From Escherichia coli (GTDB lineage: Bacteria; Pseudomonadota; Gammaproteobacteria; Enterobacterales; Enterobacteriaceae), in NCBI GenBank assembly GCA_021307345.1, contig CP089930.1, positions 620,001 to 684,000 on the forward strand: a stretch of DNA of 64,000 nucleotides. The letters run 5' to 3'. Shown here in pieces: positions 8,942 through 18,945 of this stretch (the first letter of the stretch is position 1; every line of letters starts with the position of its first letter). Under the pieces are notes generated by a model. It made no database searches, was not told the DNA's origin, and saw only the letters and a list, made by a program, of their open reading frames with translations. Both the position numbers and the translations under genes were made by a program.

Positions 8942-9451
8942 ATGTCTTCCCGCAATAATCCGGCGCGTGTCGCCATCGTGATGGGGTCCAAAAGCGACTG
9001 GGCTACCATGCAGTTCGCCGCCGAAATCTTCGAAATCCTGAATGTCCCGCACCACGTTGAAGTGGTTTCTGCTCACCGCACCCCCGATAAACTGTTCAGC
9101 TTTGCCGAAAGCGCCGAAGAAAACGGTTATCAGGTGATTATTGCGGGCGCAGGCGGCGCAGCGCATCTGCCAGGCATGATTGCCGCCAAAACGCTGGTGC
9201 CAGTGCTGGGCGTGCCAGTACAGAGCGCCGCACTGAGCGGTGTCGATAGTCTCTACTCCATCGTACAAATGCCGCGCGGCATTCCGGTGGGTACGCTGGC
9301 GATTGGTAAAGCTGGCGCGGCAAACGCGGCGTTACTGGCAGCACAAATTCTTGCGACTCATGATAAAGAACTGCACCAGCGTCTGAATGACTGGCGTAAA
9401 ACCCAGACCGACGAAGTGCTGGAAAACCCGGACCCGCGAGGTGCGGCATGA
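8942..9451 (+). CDS. purE: PurE, N5-carboxyaminoimidazole ribonucleotide mutase
   Basis: A 169-residue class I PurE that converts N5-CAIR to CAIR in purine synthesis; the enzyme is an octamer. The phosphate/substrate loop MGSKSDW and the SAHRTPDK motif with the catalytic His45 are visible. The ATG at 8942 follows CACAGGAGTTTTT, a strong ribosome site. The stop overlaps the purK start by four bases (ATGA), giving translational coupling with the enzyme that makes its substrate. Confidence 0.98.
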   Translation: MSSRNNPARVAIVMGSKSDWATMQFAAEIFEILNVPHHVEVVSAHRTPDKLFSFAESAEENGYQVIIAGAGGAAHLPGMIAAKTLVPVLGVPVQSAALSGVDSLYSIVQMPRGIPVGTLAIGKAGAANAALLAAQILATHDKELHQRLNDWRKTQTDEVLENPDPRGAA

Positions 9452-10515
9452 AACAGGTTTGCGTCCTCGGTAACGGGCAGTTAGGCCGTATGCTGCGTCA
9501 GGCAGGCGAACCGTTAGGCATTGCTGTCTGGCCGGTCGGGCTGGACGCTGAACCTGCGGCGGTGCCTTTTCAACAAAGCGTGATTACCGCTGAGATCGAA
9601 CGCTGGCCGGAAACTGCATTAACCCGCGAGCTGGCGCGCCATCCGGCCTTTGTGAACCGCGATGTGTTCCCGATTATTGCCGACCGTCTGACTCAGAAGC
9701 AGCTTTTCGATAAGCTCCACCTGCCGACCGCGCCGTGGCAGTTACTTGCCGATCGCAGCGAGTGGCCTGCGGTGTTTGCTCGTTTAGGTGAACTGGCGAT
9801 TGTTAAGCGTCGCACTGGTGGCTATGACGGTCGCGGTCAATGGCGTTTACGCGCCGATGAAACCGAACAGTTACCGGCTGAATGCTACGGCGAATGTATT
9901 GTCGAGCAGGGTATTAACTTCTCTGGTGAAGTGTCGCTGGTTGGCGCGCGCGGCTTTGATGGCAGCACCGTGTTTTATCCGCTGACGCATAACCTGCATC
10001 AGGACGGTATTTTGCGCACCAGCGTCGCTTTTCCGCAGGCCAATGCGCAGCAGCAGGCGCAAGCCGAAGAGATGCTGTCGGCGATTATGCAGGAGCTGGG
10101 CTATGTGGGCGTGATGGCGATGGAGTGTTTTGTCACCCCGCAAGGTCTGCTGATCAACGAACTGGCTCCGCGTGTGCATAACAGTGGTCACTGGACGCAA
10201 AACGGCGCCAGCATCAGCCAGTTTGAGCTGCATCTGCGGGCGATTACCAATCTACCGTTACCACAACCGGTGGTGAATAGTCCGTCGGTGATGATCAACC
10301 TGATTGGTAGCGATGTGAATTATGACTGGCTGAAACTGCCGCTGGTGCACCTGCACTGGTACGATAAAGAAGTCCGTCCGGGGCGTAAAGTGGGGCATCT
10401 GAATTTGACCGACAGCGATACATCGCGTCTGACCGCGACGCTGGAAGCCTTAATCCCGCTGCTGCCGCCGGAATATGCCAGCGGCGTGATTTGGGCGCAG
10501 AATAAATTCAGTTAA
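9448..10515 (+). CDS. purK: PurK, N5-carboxyaminoimidazole ribonucleotide synthase
   Basis: A 355-residue ATP-grasp enzyme that carboxylates AIR to N5-CAIR with ATP and bicarbonate, feeding PurE. The N-terminal nucleotide fold [10 protein letters not shown], the ATP-grasp segment [13 protein letters not shown] and the ligand-bearing [13 protein letters not shown] motif are present. It overlaps purE by four bases and is followed by a REP cluster. Confidence 0.98.
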   Translation: MKQVCVLGNGQLGRMLRQAGEPLGIAVWPVGLDAEPAAVPFQQSVITAEIERWPETALTRELARHPAFVNRDVFPIIADRLTQKQLFDKLHLPTAPWQLLADRSEWPAVFARLGELAIVKRRTGGYDGRGQWRLRADETEQLPAECYGECIVEQGINFSGEVSLVGARGFDGSTVFYPLTHNLHQDGILRTSVAFPQANAQQQAQAEEMLSAIMQELGYVGVMAMECFVTPQGLLINELAPRVHNSGHWTQNGASISQFELHLRAITNLPLPQPVVNSPSVMINLIGSDVNYDWLKLPLVHLHWYDKEVRPGRKVGHLNLTDSDTSRLTATLEALIPLLPPEYASGVIWAQNKFS

Positions 10516-10532
10516 TCAGGTACTCATTTTCT

Positions 10533-10621
10533 TGCCGGATGCGGCGTGAACACCTTATCCGGCCTACAGATCCGGCACCCATTGTAGGCCTGATAAGACG
10601 CGTCAAGCGTCGCATCAGGCA
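10533..10621. repeat. BIME (paired REP units) between purK and allK
   Basis: Two REP-type units: TGCCGGATGCGGCG...TTATCCGGCC, then TAGGCCTGATAAGACGCG...CGCATCAGGC, arranged head-to-head between convergent genes. It probably acts as 3' mRNA protection and possibly an IHF/gyrase site. Confidence 0.8.
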
Positions 10622-10641
10622 CAAATGTCTAATGCCTACAA

Positions 10642-11535
10642 CTACAGCGAAATACAGGTCCCCGCCTCGCCCGCCAGCGTCTCTTCAATCCGCGATAACG
10701 CCCCAATCCACGCGGGTTTACCACGGCTTCTGACATAGCCACTCACCGCCGTTACCTTCGGCCCTATCGAACCATCGGCTTTGGCAAATGGCGCTAACTC
10801 ATCCGGTGTGGCATGACGGATGGCACGTTGCTGCGGCGTTCCCCAGTGTTCATATACCGCATCAGCATCGGTGAGGATCACCAGTCCATCGGCATTAATC
10901 TGCTCGGCGAGCAACGCAGCGGCGAGATCTTTATCAATCACCGCTTCACTCCCTGCCCCGTCTTCCGTCACAGGCACACCGCCGCCACCACTGCAAATCA
11001 CCACATGCCCTTCTTTGAGCAACAGTTCGATGGCTTCGCTGTCGAGAATTTTACGCGGTTGCGGAGACGCCACCACCCGGCGTAAATATTTACCGTCACG
11101 CTTCATCTGCCAGCCATAAGCCGTTTCCAGCGCCTCTTGTTCTTCTGGCTGATAAACCGAACCGATAAACTTCTCTGGCTGCAAAAACGCCGGATCATCA
11201 GGCGAAACCTCAATGCGCGTCAGCACTGTCGTGACGGGCGGCATCTGCGGCTGCGCGCTCAAACTTTGCGCCAGCATATAGCCAATCATCCCCTGACTTT
11301 CCGCCACCAGCACATCCAGCGGATACGGTTCTACCTCTTTCCACGCCAGATTCTGTAACGCCAGCAGCCCCACCTGCGGCCCGTTGCCGTGAACAATCGC
11401 CAGCCGATAAGAACGGGCCAGGCGCGCCAGCGCAGGTACAGCACTGGCGATATTGCGATATTGATTTTCTGCCGTCAGCGCCTCACCGCGCTGAAGCAAG
11501 GCATTGCCCCCAAGAGCTACAACCAGTGTTTTCAT
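10642..11535 (-). CDS. allK: AllK (YbcF), carbamate kinase of the oxamate pathway
   Basis: A 297-residue amino-acid-kinase-fold protein beginning with the ATP-binding [12 protein letters not shown] and containing [11 protein letters not shown] and SGGGGVPV, the carbamate kinase signatures. It would convert carbamoyl phosphate and ADP into ATP, ammonia and CO2, the energy-yielding last step of anaerobic allantoin use. It is the last gene of the allF-allG-allH-allK operon and overlaps allH by four bases. Confidence 0.93.
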   Translation of the reverse strand: MKTLVVALGGNALLQRGEALTAENQYRNIASAVPALARLARSYRLAIVHGNGPQVGLLALQNLAWKEVEPYPLDVLVAESQGMIGYMLAQSLSAQPQMPPVTTVLTRIEVSPDDPAFLQPEKFIGSVYQPEEQEALETAYGWQMKRDGKYLRRVVASPQPRKILDSEAIELLLKEGHVVICSGGGGVPVTEDGAGSEAVIDKDLAAALLAEQINADGLVILTDADAVYEHWGTPQQRAIRHATPDELAPFAKADGSIGPKVTAVSGYVRSRGKPAWIGALSRIEETLAGEAGTCISL

Positions 11536-12347
11536 GGTTTTCCTTGTAATAATTGTTGACCAAGCCAGAACCCCAGCAGCGTATCTGCCCCTGACGTATG
11601 CCCCAGCGCCAGCAGCGAATCAATCGCAACAGCGGTACGTTTCGGGCAACTCAGAGCATGAACAAAGTGCAGGAGTGGCGAGGCGAAATATCCTTGCGCG
11701 GCATAACGTAAATAACTGACGCTCACCGCCGTGGTAACGAGTTGAAGATTGTCGGAACAGGCAAAAAACGGGCGATCGGAGCGCGCATCTAAAGCGCCAA
11801 AATACCAGGCCGCCAGCAGCATTCCCGTCAGCGTGTCATCATGACTTGGCGTTAATCCGGGGCCTTTACCCAGCCAGTGCCGCCAGTCGGTCTTAACGCC
11901 ATTGAGCGCGGCCTGAAAACAGTGACGAAACTGACGTAATTCAGCGGGCAGCGGATCGCTTGCCGCCAACGCCAGTGGCCCGAAAAGCCCGGTTTCCTTC
12001 GCGCGTTGCATCCATGCTGCTGCAAGCGGTTGAGGATGCGCAGGCGGCGTAATACGCAGCAAACAATAACGCTGTGGCTGTTTAACCGTGAAACGCCCGA
12101 GGCGAATCCCTTGTGCCACAATCTGTGGTCGTTCATTGCCGCATAATCCACCGCATAACGCATCGAATTGCGCGCGGCGAAGCACCCATCCTCCGGGGCC
12201 GAAACCACTTCCCTGACGATGCAGCGTTAACAGTTCGCCGCTTTCCGCCATCAGATTAATCGCCCGCCGCCAGGTGCCCGCTAACCGCCAGGACTGGCGA
12301 TAATTCGGTGCGCTACGGCTGGCAAGCAGAGGATGGATGATCGTCAT
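11532..12347 (-). CDS. allH: AllH (YlbF), DUF2877 subunit of oxamate carbamoyltransferase
   Basis: A 271-residue DUF2877 protein. I chose the ATG at 12347 ([10 protein letters not shown]), which gives the K-12 length; longer in-frame starts run into the end of allG. The conserved [16 protein letters not shown] motif is present, with a ligand-like His/Asp/Asp cluster. In the current model AllF, AllG and AllH together form oxamate carbamoyltransferase, which splits oxalurate to oxamate and carbamoyl phosphate. It overlaps allK by ATGA and starts 10 bases past the allG stop. Confidence 0.88.
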   Translation of the reverse strand: MTIIHPLLASRSAPNYRQSWRLAGTWRRAINLMAESGELLTLHRQGSGFGPGGWVLRRAQFDALCGGLCGNERPQIVAQGIRLGRFTVKQPQRYCLLRITPPAHPQPLAAAWMQRAKETGLFGPLALAASDPLPAELRQFRHCFQAALNGVKTDWRHWLGKGPGLTPSHDDTLTGMLLAAWYFGALDARSDRPFFACSDNLQLVTTAVSVSYLRYAAQGYFASPLLHFVHALSCPKRTAVAIDSLLALGHTSGADTLLGFWLGQQLLQGKP

Positions 12348-12357
12348 TGCGCGTTCC

Positions 12358-13617
12358 TCAACCAATTCCCATGCTTTCAGCCAGTGCTTCCAGCGCCTGT
12401 TCAAAGCACGCCAGCGGCGCCCGCACAGTGCCTGCACCAATCTGCCCGATCCCCGCTTCTTTATGGGCGATACCGGTATTGATAAGTGGCGTAATGCCGG
12501 TTTCTACCACGCGACGAATATCCAGCCCCAGGCACGCACCCTGGAAATCCCAGCCGGGGATCTGCAACTGCATATTGCGTTCAAGGAAGATTTCCGCCAT
12601 CTCTTCAGAAACCGTTCTGGCAGCTTCCATACCACCTGCACCGACGAAGCGCGTTACGCCAGGTGCTGCGATCATTGCGGCTCCGCCAATACCAAAGGTT
12701 TCGGTAATCGCGCTATCGCCCATATCCGGGTTTGCCTGCTCCTGCGAGAAGCCGGTGAAAAACAGACCTTGCGGAGTGTTTACAGGCGCAGTAAACCAGC
12801 GTTCGCCCAACCCGCTTACCCGAATCCCGAACATGTTGCCGTTGCGGGTCATTGCCGTGACGATGCTGCCCGCGCGGATCATCGCACCTGCATCCATCGC
12901 CGCCTTGCAATAGGCCATCGCGAGGTTGAGGAAGAACTGATCGGTCACGCTGAGGAAATCCATCACTTCGGCGATGTGCTGTTTATCATGATCGAGGCGG
13001 GCAATTTGTGGGGCCAGCGCACGCATTAACAATGCTGAGGAAGCAATATTGCGTTGATGGAACTCATCGCCCATCGTAATGCCCTGCGCCATCATCGCGG
13101 TGAGATCGATACCGCGCTCCATGCGCCCCAGCGCGGCGCTTAATACCGGCATTAACACGTCGCGCATCCAGCGGTGACGGGTCAGAACATCTTCGCCGTA
13201 AGCGCCAAAACGCATCACTTTACCGATACCTTCATTCAGGTTGCAGTACGCCCGGTTGCCGTCGGTCACGTTCTCGACCACCAGCATCGGCATACTGGCA
13301 GAAGTAATGCCGCCCATTGGCCCGACGGCATTCACATGGTGACAAGGAATGAAGTTCACTTCCCCTTGTTCAAGCATTGCCAGCGCCTGCGCTTCATCTT
13401 TCGCCCAGCCTTCAAACAGACATGCCCCTACACACGCCCCTTTCATGGGGCCGGTCATCTCCTGCCAGCGCATCGGCGGCCCGGCGTGAAGCAGTGTTTT
13501 GCCCTGATTCAATTCGCTAATGAGTAAAGACGCCGGTTGCACATCCAGCCAGTGTGGACGAGCGCGACGAATTTGTTCGATAACCGCAGCATTGGCTTGC
13601 GCCACTGATGTAAACAT
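12358..13617 (-). CDS. allG: AllG (YlbE), DUF1116 subunit of oxamate carbamoyltransferase, intact
   Basis: A 419-residue DUF1116 protein in one uninterrupted frame, from [12 protein letters not shown] to ESMGIG. The family motifs [17 protein letters not shown] and [13 protein letters not shown] are present. In MG1655 the orthologue ylbE is, as I recall, broken by a frameshift; here it is whole, so this strain should make all three subunits of the oxamate carbamoyltransferase. Gaps of 9 bp to allF and 10 bp to allH put it in the middle of a compact operon. Confidence 0.9.
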   Translation of the reverse strand: MFTSVAQANAAVIEQIRRARPHWLDVQPASLLISELNQGKTLLHAGPPMRWQEMTGPMKGACVGACLFEGWAKDEAQALAMLEQGEVNFIPCHHVNAVGPMGGITSASMPMLVVENVTDGNRAYCNLNEGIGKVMRFGAYGEDVLTRHRWMRDVLMPVLSAALGRMERGIDLTAMMAQGITMGDEFHQRNIASSALLMRALAPQIARLDHDKQHIAEVMDFLSVTDQFFLNLAMAYCKAAMDAGAMIRAGSIVTAMTRNGNMFGIRVSGLGERWFTAPVNTPQGLFFTGFSQEQANPDMGDSAITETFGIGGAAMIAAPGVTRFVGAGGMEAARTVSEEMAEIFLERNMQLQIPGWDFQGACLGLDIRRVVETGITPLINTGIAHKEAGIGQIGAGTVRAPLACFEQALEALAESMGIG

Positions 13618-13626
13618 GGGAACCCC

Positions 13627-15294
13627 TTATTGCAAACGTTCTAATAAACGAGCCAGTTTTTTATTGCCGCCAGCGACTGGCGCCCATTGGTAATGCACGA
13701 CCGGTTTGCTGGCGCCTTGTAGTTCCAGCGCAAAACTGCGTAATCCGATGTTAATCACGGCGACGTGTTCCAGTAATGACGGTGTGTGTTGCTGTGTGGC
13801 AGGCGAGAGCGGATGAATTAACGCCGCCGCCAGCAAGGTGGCTTCCGGCAGCGAACTCACTACCGCGATCCCCGCATCTTCCAGCGTGGCGATTTGTTGC
13901 GAGCGGCATTGCGGGTCACGTTCGGTGCCTGTCAGCGTGGCAATGGCGTACAGCGGTTGGTTGTCTGAACGCGTGGCACAGGCTTTCTGCCAGGCGCTTA
14001 CCAGCGAGGCCGCAGGATCGGCGGTCGCACCGAAGCCAATCACCACATCAAGCAGCAATACGCGCACGTGTGGTTTTGCACCAAGCTCGGCAATTAACTG
14101 GTTGCGTAAGGTCGGGTCGATCATCGGATGGGGACGCCCGACGGTGTAGAAATCATCGCCCAGGTCAATGATCTGGTGACCATCAGCGTCCAGCATCATG
14201 CCGTGATGATGGGCATCGTCGGCTGCCACGCCAGGATGCCCGGCGAGTAATCCCGCCGCTTCGGCGGCCAGCGTACCGCCGGTATACAAGCCGCAAATAA
14301 ATCCGCTGCTGACAGGCGCTATTGCGTTACGTCGCGCCGTAACGCGTGAAAGCAGGCAAGCTAGGCGCGCGGCATCATCCAGCGAGGAGGCAAACCAGAC
14401 ATTCTCTTCACGAGCCACCGCCGGGGCATAACCTAAAAACAGCGCCACCGTCGGTTTACCCGTCGCTTTCATCGCGTTAACGATACGCAGGCGCACGGCT
14501 TCGGCAGGTGGTTTAGAGACAAACGCCAGCACTTCACTTTTCGCATCGGCACTCAACATTTCCAGCGCCGTCAGCGCACTGATCCCGCCCACTTCACGAC
14601 TGAGATCGCGCCCGCCAAGACCAATCGCGTGAGTAATTCCCTCACCTGCCAGCGCAATCTGCGAGCACAGTTCCTGAATCCCTGTACCAGAAGCGCCAAT
14701 GACACCAATATTGCCTTCTGGCATCACATTGGCGAAAGCCAGCGGCGTGTCGGCAATCATCGACGTACCGCAGTCCGGCCCCATCACCAGCAAGCCTTTT
14801 TCCCGCGCGCGGGTTTTGAGTTGGATTTCATCTTCCAGCGTGACGTTATCGGAGAACATCATCACGTTGAGGTTGCGATCCAGCGCCTGATTCGCCAGCT
14901 CTGCCGCGTACTCACCAGCCACTGAAATCAGCGCCAGATTGGCGTCGGGTAATTTCTGACAGGCACTGTCCCAGCGACGCACCTGCGTCAACGCCTGGCT
15001 GCTGCCTGAACCTTGCGCCAGTTGTTTTAGCGCCTCTTCAAGCTGCTGCATAATCGCCTGCGCGATCCCCGCATCCGCCGCTTCGCTACGAATTGCCACG
15101 CAAATATCGTTCGGCGTGGCGTTATTAAAATCGTCATGCCAGAAACCTGTGGTATCTAATAACGCTTTATTGGCGGGCGTACCCATCATTACGGAAACAT
15201 CATCAATATTTTCTGATTCGCTGAGTTTTCGTGAAATAATCATTAAACTGACCGAATCCTGAAAACACCCTTTTTTAATAAAGGCGTGGATCAT
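13627..15294 (-). CDS. allF: AllF (FdrA), acyl-CoA-synthetase-like subunit of oxamate carbamoyltransferase
   Basis: A 555-residue protein related to succinyl-CoA ligase alpha/beta subunits. It contains VMGPDCGTSM, a Rossmann-type GASGTGIQELC loop and the IGLGGRDLS motif where CoA ligases carry the phospho-His region. FdrA was first described as a suppressor of dominant-negative FtsH and is now viewed as part of oxalurate/oxamate metabolism. It is the first gene of allFGHK and lies divergent from allD across 316 bp. Confidence 0.92.
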   Translation of the reverse strand: MIHAFIKKGCFQDSVSLMIISRKLSESENIDDVSVMMGTPANKALLDTTGFWHDDFNNATPNDICVAIRSEAADAGIAQAIMQQLEEALKQLAQGSGSSQALTQVRRWDSACQKLPDANLALISVAGEYAAELANQALDRNLNVMMFSDNVTLEDEIQLKTRAREKGLLVMGPDCGTSMIADTPLAFANVMPEGNIGVIGASGTGIQELCSQIALAGEGITHAIGLGGRDLSREVGGISALTALEMLSADAKSEVLAFVSKPPAEAVRLRIVNAMKATGKPTVALFLGYAPAVAREENVWFASSLDDAARLACLLSRVTARRNAIAPVSSGFICGLYTGGTLAAEAAGLLAGHPGVAADDAHHHGMMLDADGHQIIDLGDDFYTVGRPHPMIDPTLRNQLIAELGAKPHVRVLLLDVVIGFGATADPAASLVSAWQKACATRSDNQPLYAIATLTGTERDPQCRSQQIATLEDAGIAVVSSLPEATLLAAALIHPLSPATQQHTPSLLEHVAVINIGLRSFALELQGASKPVVHYQWAPVAGGNKKLARLLERLQ

Positions 15295-15610
15295 AACAAC
15301 TCCTTAAAAATTGCACCCATGGCAATTGCACGAGCAGTGTTAATGTGTCAATCACGGTATCGATGACCGATGAAAAATAAGGTGATGAATATCACACAGG
15401 AATTATTAGCAAAAGAATTCAAATAACCGCCAGACTATTATCTGCTAATTTTTAACAAGCAGGGTTATTTTAAAAAACAAACCAAAAGTGCGCGGATTAT
15501 CAAATAAATTCTAACTATATTTTTTTGCCTGTCTGGATCACATAATCCAGATATTTTCCCTGTATGTTAATTGCAGTCATGCTTCACACCGTCGTTAAAA
15601 AGGAAGACAG
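15295..15610. promoter_or_regulatory. allF/allD divergent control region
   Basis: This 316-bp AT-rich gap must hold promoters for both operons. Two candidate sites can be seen. GGTGA-N6-TCACA (15381-15396) resembles a CRP site, 9 of 10 core bases. A perfect inverted repeat TCTGGAT/ATCCAGA (15532-15538 and 15545-15551) has the T-N-A dyad form bound by LysR-type regulators and is my candidate AllS operator for allDCE, about 60 bp before the allD start. Neither was tested computationally. Confidence 0.55.
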
Positions 15611-16660
15611 ATGAAAATCAGTCGGGAAACACTCCACCAGCTAATCGAGAATAAACTCTGCCAGGCTGGATTAAAACGTGAGCACGCTGCAACCGTGGCT
15701 GAAGTATTGGTTTATGCCGATGCCAGAGGGATCCACTCTCATGGCGCGGTACGCGTGGAATACTACGCAGAACGTATTTCAAAAGGCGGCACCAACCGCG
15801 AACCGGAGTTCCGTCTTGAAGAGACGGGACCGTGTTCGGCAATTTTACATGCCGACAATGCCGCCGGGCAGGTCGCCGCGAAAATGGGCATGGAACATGC
15901 CATTAAAACAGCACAACAAAATGGCGTTGCGGTGGTCGGTATCAGCCGGATGGGTCACAGCGGCGCAATCTCTTACTTTGTGCAGCAGGCAGCTCGCGCC
16001 GGATTAATTGGTATTTCGATGTGCCAGTCCGATCCAATGGTGGTGCCGTTTGGCGGCGCGGAAATTTACTACGGTACTAACCCACTGGCCTTTGCCGCGC
16101 CGGGAGAAGGCAACGAGATCCTTACCTTTGATATGGCGACTACCGTACAGGCATGGGGAAAAGTGCTCGACGCCCGCTCGCGTAATATGTCTATCCCGGA
16201 TACCTGGGCGGTCGATAAAAACGGTGCACCAACAACCGATCCGTTCGCGGTACATGCTCTGCTCCCCGCCGCTGGGCCGAAAGGGTATGGCCTGATGATG
16301 ATGATTGACGTCCTCTCAGGCGTGTTACTCGGCTTACCGTTCGGGCGACAGGTTAGTTCGATGTATGACGATTTACACGCCGGGCGTAATTTGGGGCAAT
16401 TACATGTAGTTATTAACCCGAACTTTTTCTCCTCCAGCGAAATATTCCGTCAACATCTTAGCCAGACCATGCGTGAATTAAATGCCATTACCCCCGCGCC
16501 CGGTTTTAACCAGGTTTATTATCCCGGTCAGGATCAGGATATTAAACAACAAAAAGCCGCCGTCGAAGGCATCGAAATTGTTGATGACTTTTACCAGTAT
16601 TTAATTTCCGACGCGCTTTATAACACGTCATACGAAACGAAAAATCCCTTTGCGCAATAA
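15611..16660 (+). CDS. allD: AllD, ureidoglycolate dehydrogenase
   Basis: A 349-residue NAD(H)-dependent enzyme of the malate/L-sulfolactate dehydrogenase family that oxidises (S)-ureidoglycolate to oxalurate, committing allantoin to the anaerobic nitrogen/energy route. Visible family features are GIHSHGAVRVEYY, the catalytic His in RMGHSGAISYF, the NPLAFAAPG cofactor segment and GPKGYGLMMMIDVL. Same length as K-12. It is the first gene of allD-allC-allE. Confidence 0.97.
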   Translation: MKISRETLHQLIENKLCQAGLKREHAATVAEVLVYADARGIHSHGAVRVEYYAERISKGGTNREPEFRLEETGPCSAILHADNAAGQVAAKMGMEHAIKTAQQNGVAVVGISRMGHSGAISYFVQQAARAGLIGISMCQSDPMVVPFGGAEIYYGTNPLAFAAPGEGNEILTFDMATTVQAWGKVLDARSRNMSIPDTWAVDKNGAPTTDPFAVHALLPAAGPKGYGLMMMIDVLSGVLLGLPFGRQVSSMYDDLHAGRNLGQLHVVINPNFFSSSEIFRQHLSQTMRELNAITPAPGFNQVYYPGQDQDIKQQKAAVEGIEIVDDFYQYLISDALYNTSYETKNPFAQ

Positions 16661-16681
16661 TTATTGAGACAGGACTTTCTT

Positions 16682-17917
16682 ATGATTACACATTTTCGTC
16701 ACGCTATAGAAGAAACGCTGCCCTGGCTTTCCTCTTTTGGCGCGGATCCAACGGGTGGGATGACCCGTTTACTTTATTCGCCGGAATGGCTGGAAACCCA
16801 GCAGCAATTTAAAAAAAGAATGGCAGCAAGTGGGCTGGAAACACGTTTCGATGACGTGGGGAATTTATACGGTCGCCTGAGTGGCAGCGAATATCCACAG
16901 GAAGTGGTTCTGAGCGGTTCGCATATCGATACCGTGGTTAACGGCGGTAACCTCGACGGGCAATTCGGCGCACTGGCGGCGTGGCTGGCAATTGACTGGC
17001 TGAAAACACAATACGGCGCGCCGCTACGTACTGTCGAAGTGGTGGCGATGGCGGAAGAAGAAGGCAGCCGCTTCCCGTATGTCTTCTGGGGCAGTAAAAA
17101 TATCTTTGGGCTGGCGAATCCTGACGACGTGCGGAATATCTGTGATGCCAAAGGAAATAGTTTTGTCGATGCGATGAAGGCTTGCGGATTCACTCTGCCG
17201 AACGCCCCACTAACTCCGCGTCAGGATATTCAAGCCTTTGTCGAACTGCATATCGAACAGGGCTGTGTGCTGGAAAGTAATGGGCAGTCAATTGGCGTGG
17301 TGAATGCAATTGTCGGGCAACGTCGCTATACGGTGACGCTGAACGGCGAATCAAACCATGCAGGCACCACGCCGATGGGCTATCGTCGTGACACGGTTTA
17401 TGCGTTTAGCCGCATTTGCAATCAGTCCGTAGCCAAAGCGAAAAAGATGGGCGATCCGCTGGTGCTGACCTTTGGCAAAGTGGAGCCGCGCCCAAATACG
17501 GTTAACGTAGTGCCGGGTAAAACCACGTTCACCATTGATTGTCGTCACACCGACGCTGCCGTGCTGCGCGATTTCACCCAACAGTTAGAAAACGACATGC
17601 GGGCGATTTGCGATGAAATGGACATTGGTATTGATATCGATTTATGGATGGACGAAGAACCGGTGCCGATGAACGAAGAGCTGGTCACCACCCTGACGGA
17701 ACTGTGTGAAACAGAAAAACTGAATTACCGGGTGATGCACAGTGGTGCCGGGCACGATGCGCAAATTTTCGCGCCTCGCGTGCCGACCTGCATGATTTTC
17801 ATTCCCAGCATTAACGGGATCAGCCATAACCCGGCGGAACGCACCAATATTACCGACCTTGCCGAAGGGGTCAAAACGTTGGCACTCATGCTTTATCAAC
17901 TTGCCTGGCAGAAATAA
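16682..17917 (+). CDS. allC: AllC, allantoate amidohydrolase
   Basis: A 411-residue M20/HyuC-type metal-dependent amidohydrolase that converts allantoate to ureidoglycine, CO2 and ammonia. Manganese ligands and catalytic residues are in GSHIDTVVNGG with the Asp of NLDGQFGAL, the EEEGSRFP pair, ELHIEQG and the C-terminal GISHNPAE. The ATG at 16682 (MITHFRHAI) gives the family length. It starts 21 bp after allD and ends 10 bp before allE. Confidence 0.97.
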   Translation: MITHFRHAIEETLPWLSSFGADPTGGMTRLLYSPEWLETQQQFKKRMAASGLETRFDDVGNLYGRLSGSEYPQEVVLSGSHIDTVVNGGNLDGQFGALAAWLAIDWLKTQYGAPLRTVEVVAMAEEEGSRFPYVFWGSKNIFGLANPDDVRNICDAKGNSFVDAMKACGFTLPNAPLTPRQDIQAFVELHIEQGCVLESNGQSIGVVNAIVGQRRYTVTLNGESNHAGTTPMGYRRDTVYAFSRICNQSVAKAKKMGDPLVLTFGKVEPRPNTVNVVPGKTTFTIDCRHTDAAVLRDFTQQLENDMRAICDEMDIGIDIDLWMDEEPVPMNEELVTTLTELCETEKLNYRVMHSGAGHDAQIFAPRVPTCMIFIPSINGISHNPAERTNITDLAEGVKTLALMLYQLAWQK

Positions 17918-17927
17918 GGAGTTATAA

Positions 17928-18713
17928 ATGGGATATTTAAATAACGTCACCGGTTACCGCGATGATTTACTGGCTAACCGTGCGATTGTTAAACACGGTA
18001 ATTTCGCGCTGTTAACCCCGGATGGTCTGGTAAAAAATATTATTCCTGGCTTTGAAAATTGTGACGCGACAATCCTGTCCACACCAAAGCTTGGCGCTAC
18101 GTTTGTCGATTATCTGGTGACGCTGCATCAAAACGGCGGTAATCAGCAGGGATTCGGCGGAGAAGGAATTGAAACGTTCCTGTATGTCATTTCTGGAAAT
18201 ATCACTGCCGAAGCCGAAGGAAAAACATTTGCCTTAAGCGAAGGTGGCTATCTTTATTGCCCGCCAGGCTCCTTAATGACGTTTGTTAATGCCCAGGCCG
18301 AAGACAGCCAAATCTTCTTGTATAAGCGCCGCTATGTTCCGGTAGAAGGTCATGCGCCGTGGCTGGTTTCTGGCAATGCCAGCGAACTGGAACACATTCA
18401 TTATGAAGGCATGGACGATGTTATTCTGCTGGATTTTCTGCCCAAAGAGTTAGGTTTTGATATGAATATGCATATCCTCTCTTTTGCGCCAGGTGCCAGC
18501 CACGGTTATATCGAAACCCACGTTCAGGAGCACGGTGCTTATATTCTTTCCGGTCAGGGAGTTTATAACCTCGATAATAACTGGATCCCGGTAAAAAAAG
18601 GCGATTACATCTTTATGGGCGCTTATTCTTTACAGGCCGGTTATGGCGTAGGGCGTGGTGAAGCGTTCAGCTATATTTACTCGAAAGATTGCAACCGCGA
18701 CGTAGAAATTTAA
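17928..18713 (+). CDS. allE: AllE (YlbA), (S)-ureidoglycine aminohydrolase
   Basis: A 261-residue bicupin that deaminates (S)-ureidoglycine to (S)-ureidoglycolate, linking AllC to AllD and AllA. Both cupin halves are seen. The N-terminal half has ETFLYVISGNITAEAEG; the C-terminal, metal-binding half has SHGYIETHVQEHGAYILSG with the expected His/Glu/His/Gln-type ligands. It is the last gene of the operon and is followed by a classical terminator. Confidence 0.95.
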   Translation: MGYLNNVTGYRDDLLANRAIVKHGNFALLTPDGLVKNIIPGFENCDATILSTPKLGATFVDYLVTLHQNGGNQQGFGGEGIETFLYVISGNITAEAEGKTFALSEGGYLYCPPGSLMTFVNAQAEDSQIFLYKRRYVPVEGHAPWLVSGNASELEHIHYEGMDDVILLDFLPKELGFDMNMHILSFAPGASHGYIETHVQEHGAYILSGQGVYNLDNNWIPVKKGDYIFMGAYSLQAGYGVGRGEAFSYIYSKDCNRDVEI

Positions 18714-18755
18714 GTCATACCACTCGCCTGATTATTTTTAGCTATGTTGGATTTT

Positions 18756-18783
18756 GCCACGGTTTATACCGTGGCTTTTTTTG
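18756..18783 (+). terminator. Terminator of allDCE
   Basis: The 8-bp stem GCCACGGT/ACCGTGGC (18756-18763 and 18768-18775, loop TTAT) is followed by seven Ts. Confidence 0.93.
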
Positions 18784-18852
18784 CGGTAAATTCAGGTAAA
18801 AAACAGATGCGGGATAAAATGCATCCGCTTCAGGCTGAAAACCACACAGACA

Positions 18853-18886
18853 ATCCCCTCGCCCCTTTGGGGAGAGGGGGAAAGCC
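18853..18886. repeat. boxC-like GC-rich interspersed repeat
   Basis: CCCCTCGCCCCTTTGGGGAG is followed by AGGGGG, a self-complementary element resembling the boxC family of enteric intergenic repeats. It lies between convergent allE and glxK. Confidence 0.6.
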
Positions 18887-18945
18887 ATGCTCGTAGCAAT
18901 CAGAAGCAGATGCGATATGAACCGCATCCGCTTTAAAGGTAAGAA

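Noticed and set aside
10533-10621. CRISPR-like repeats at this and the other palindromic clusters
   Set aside because: The units are REP/BIME palindromes without regular spacers; no CRISPR array or cas gene occurs in the window.
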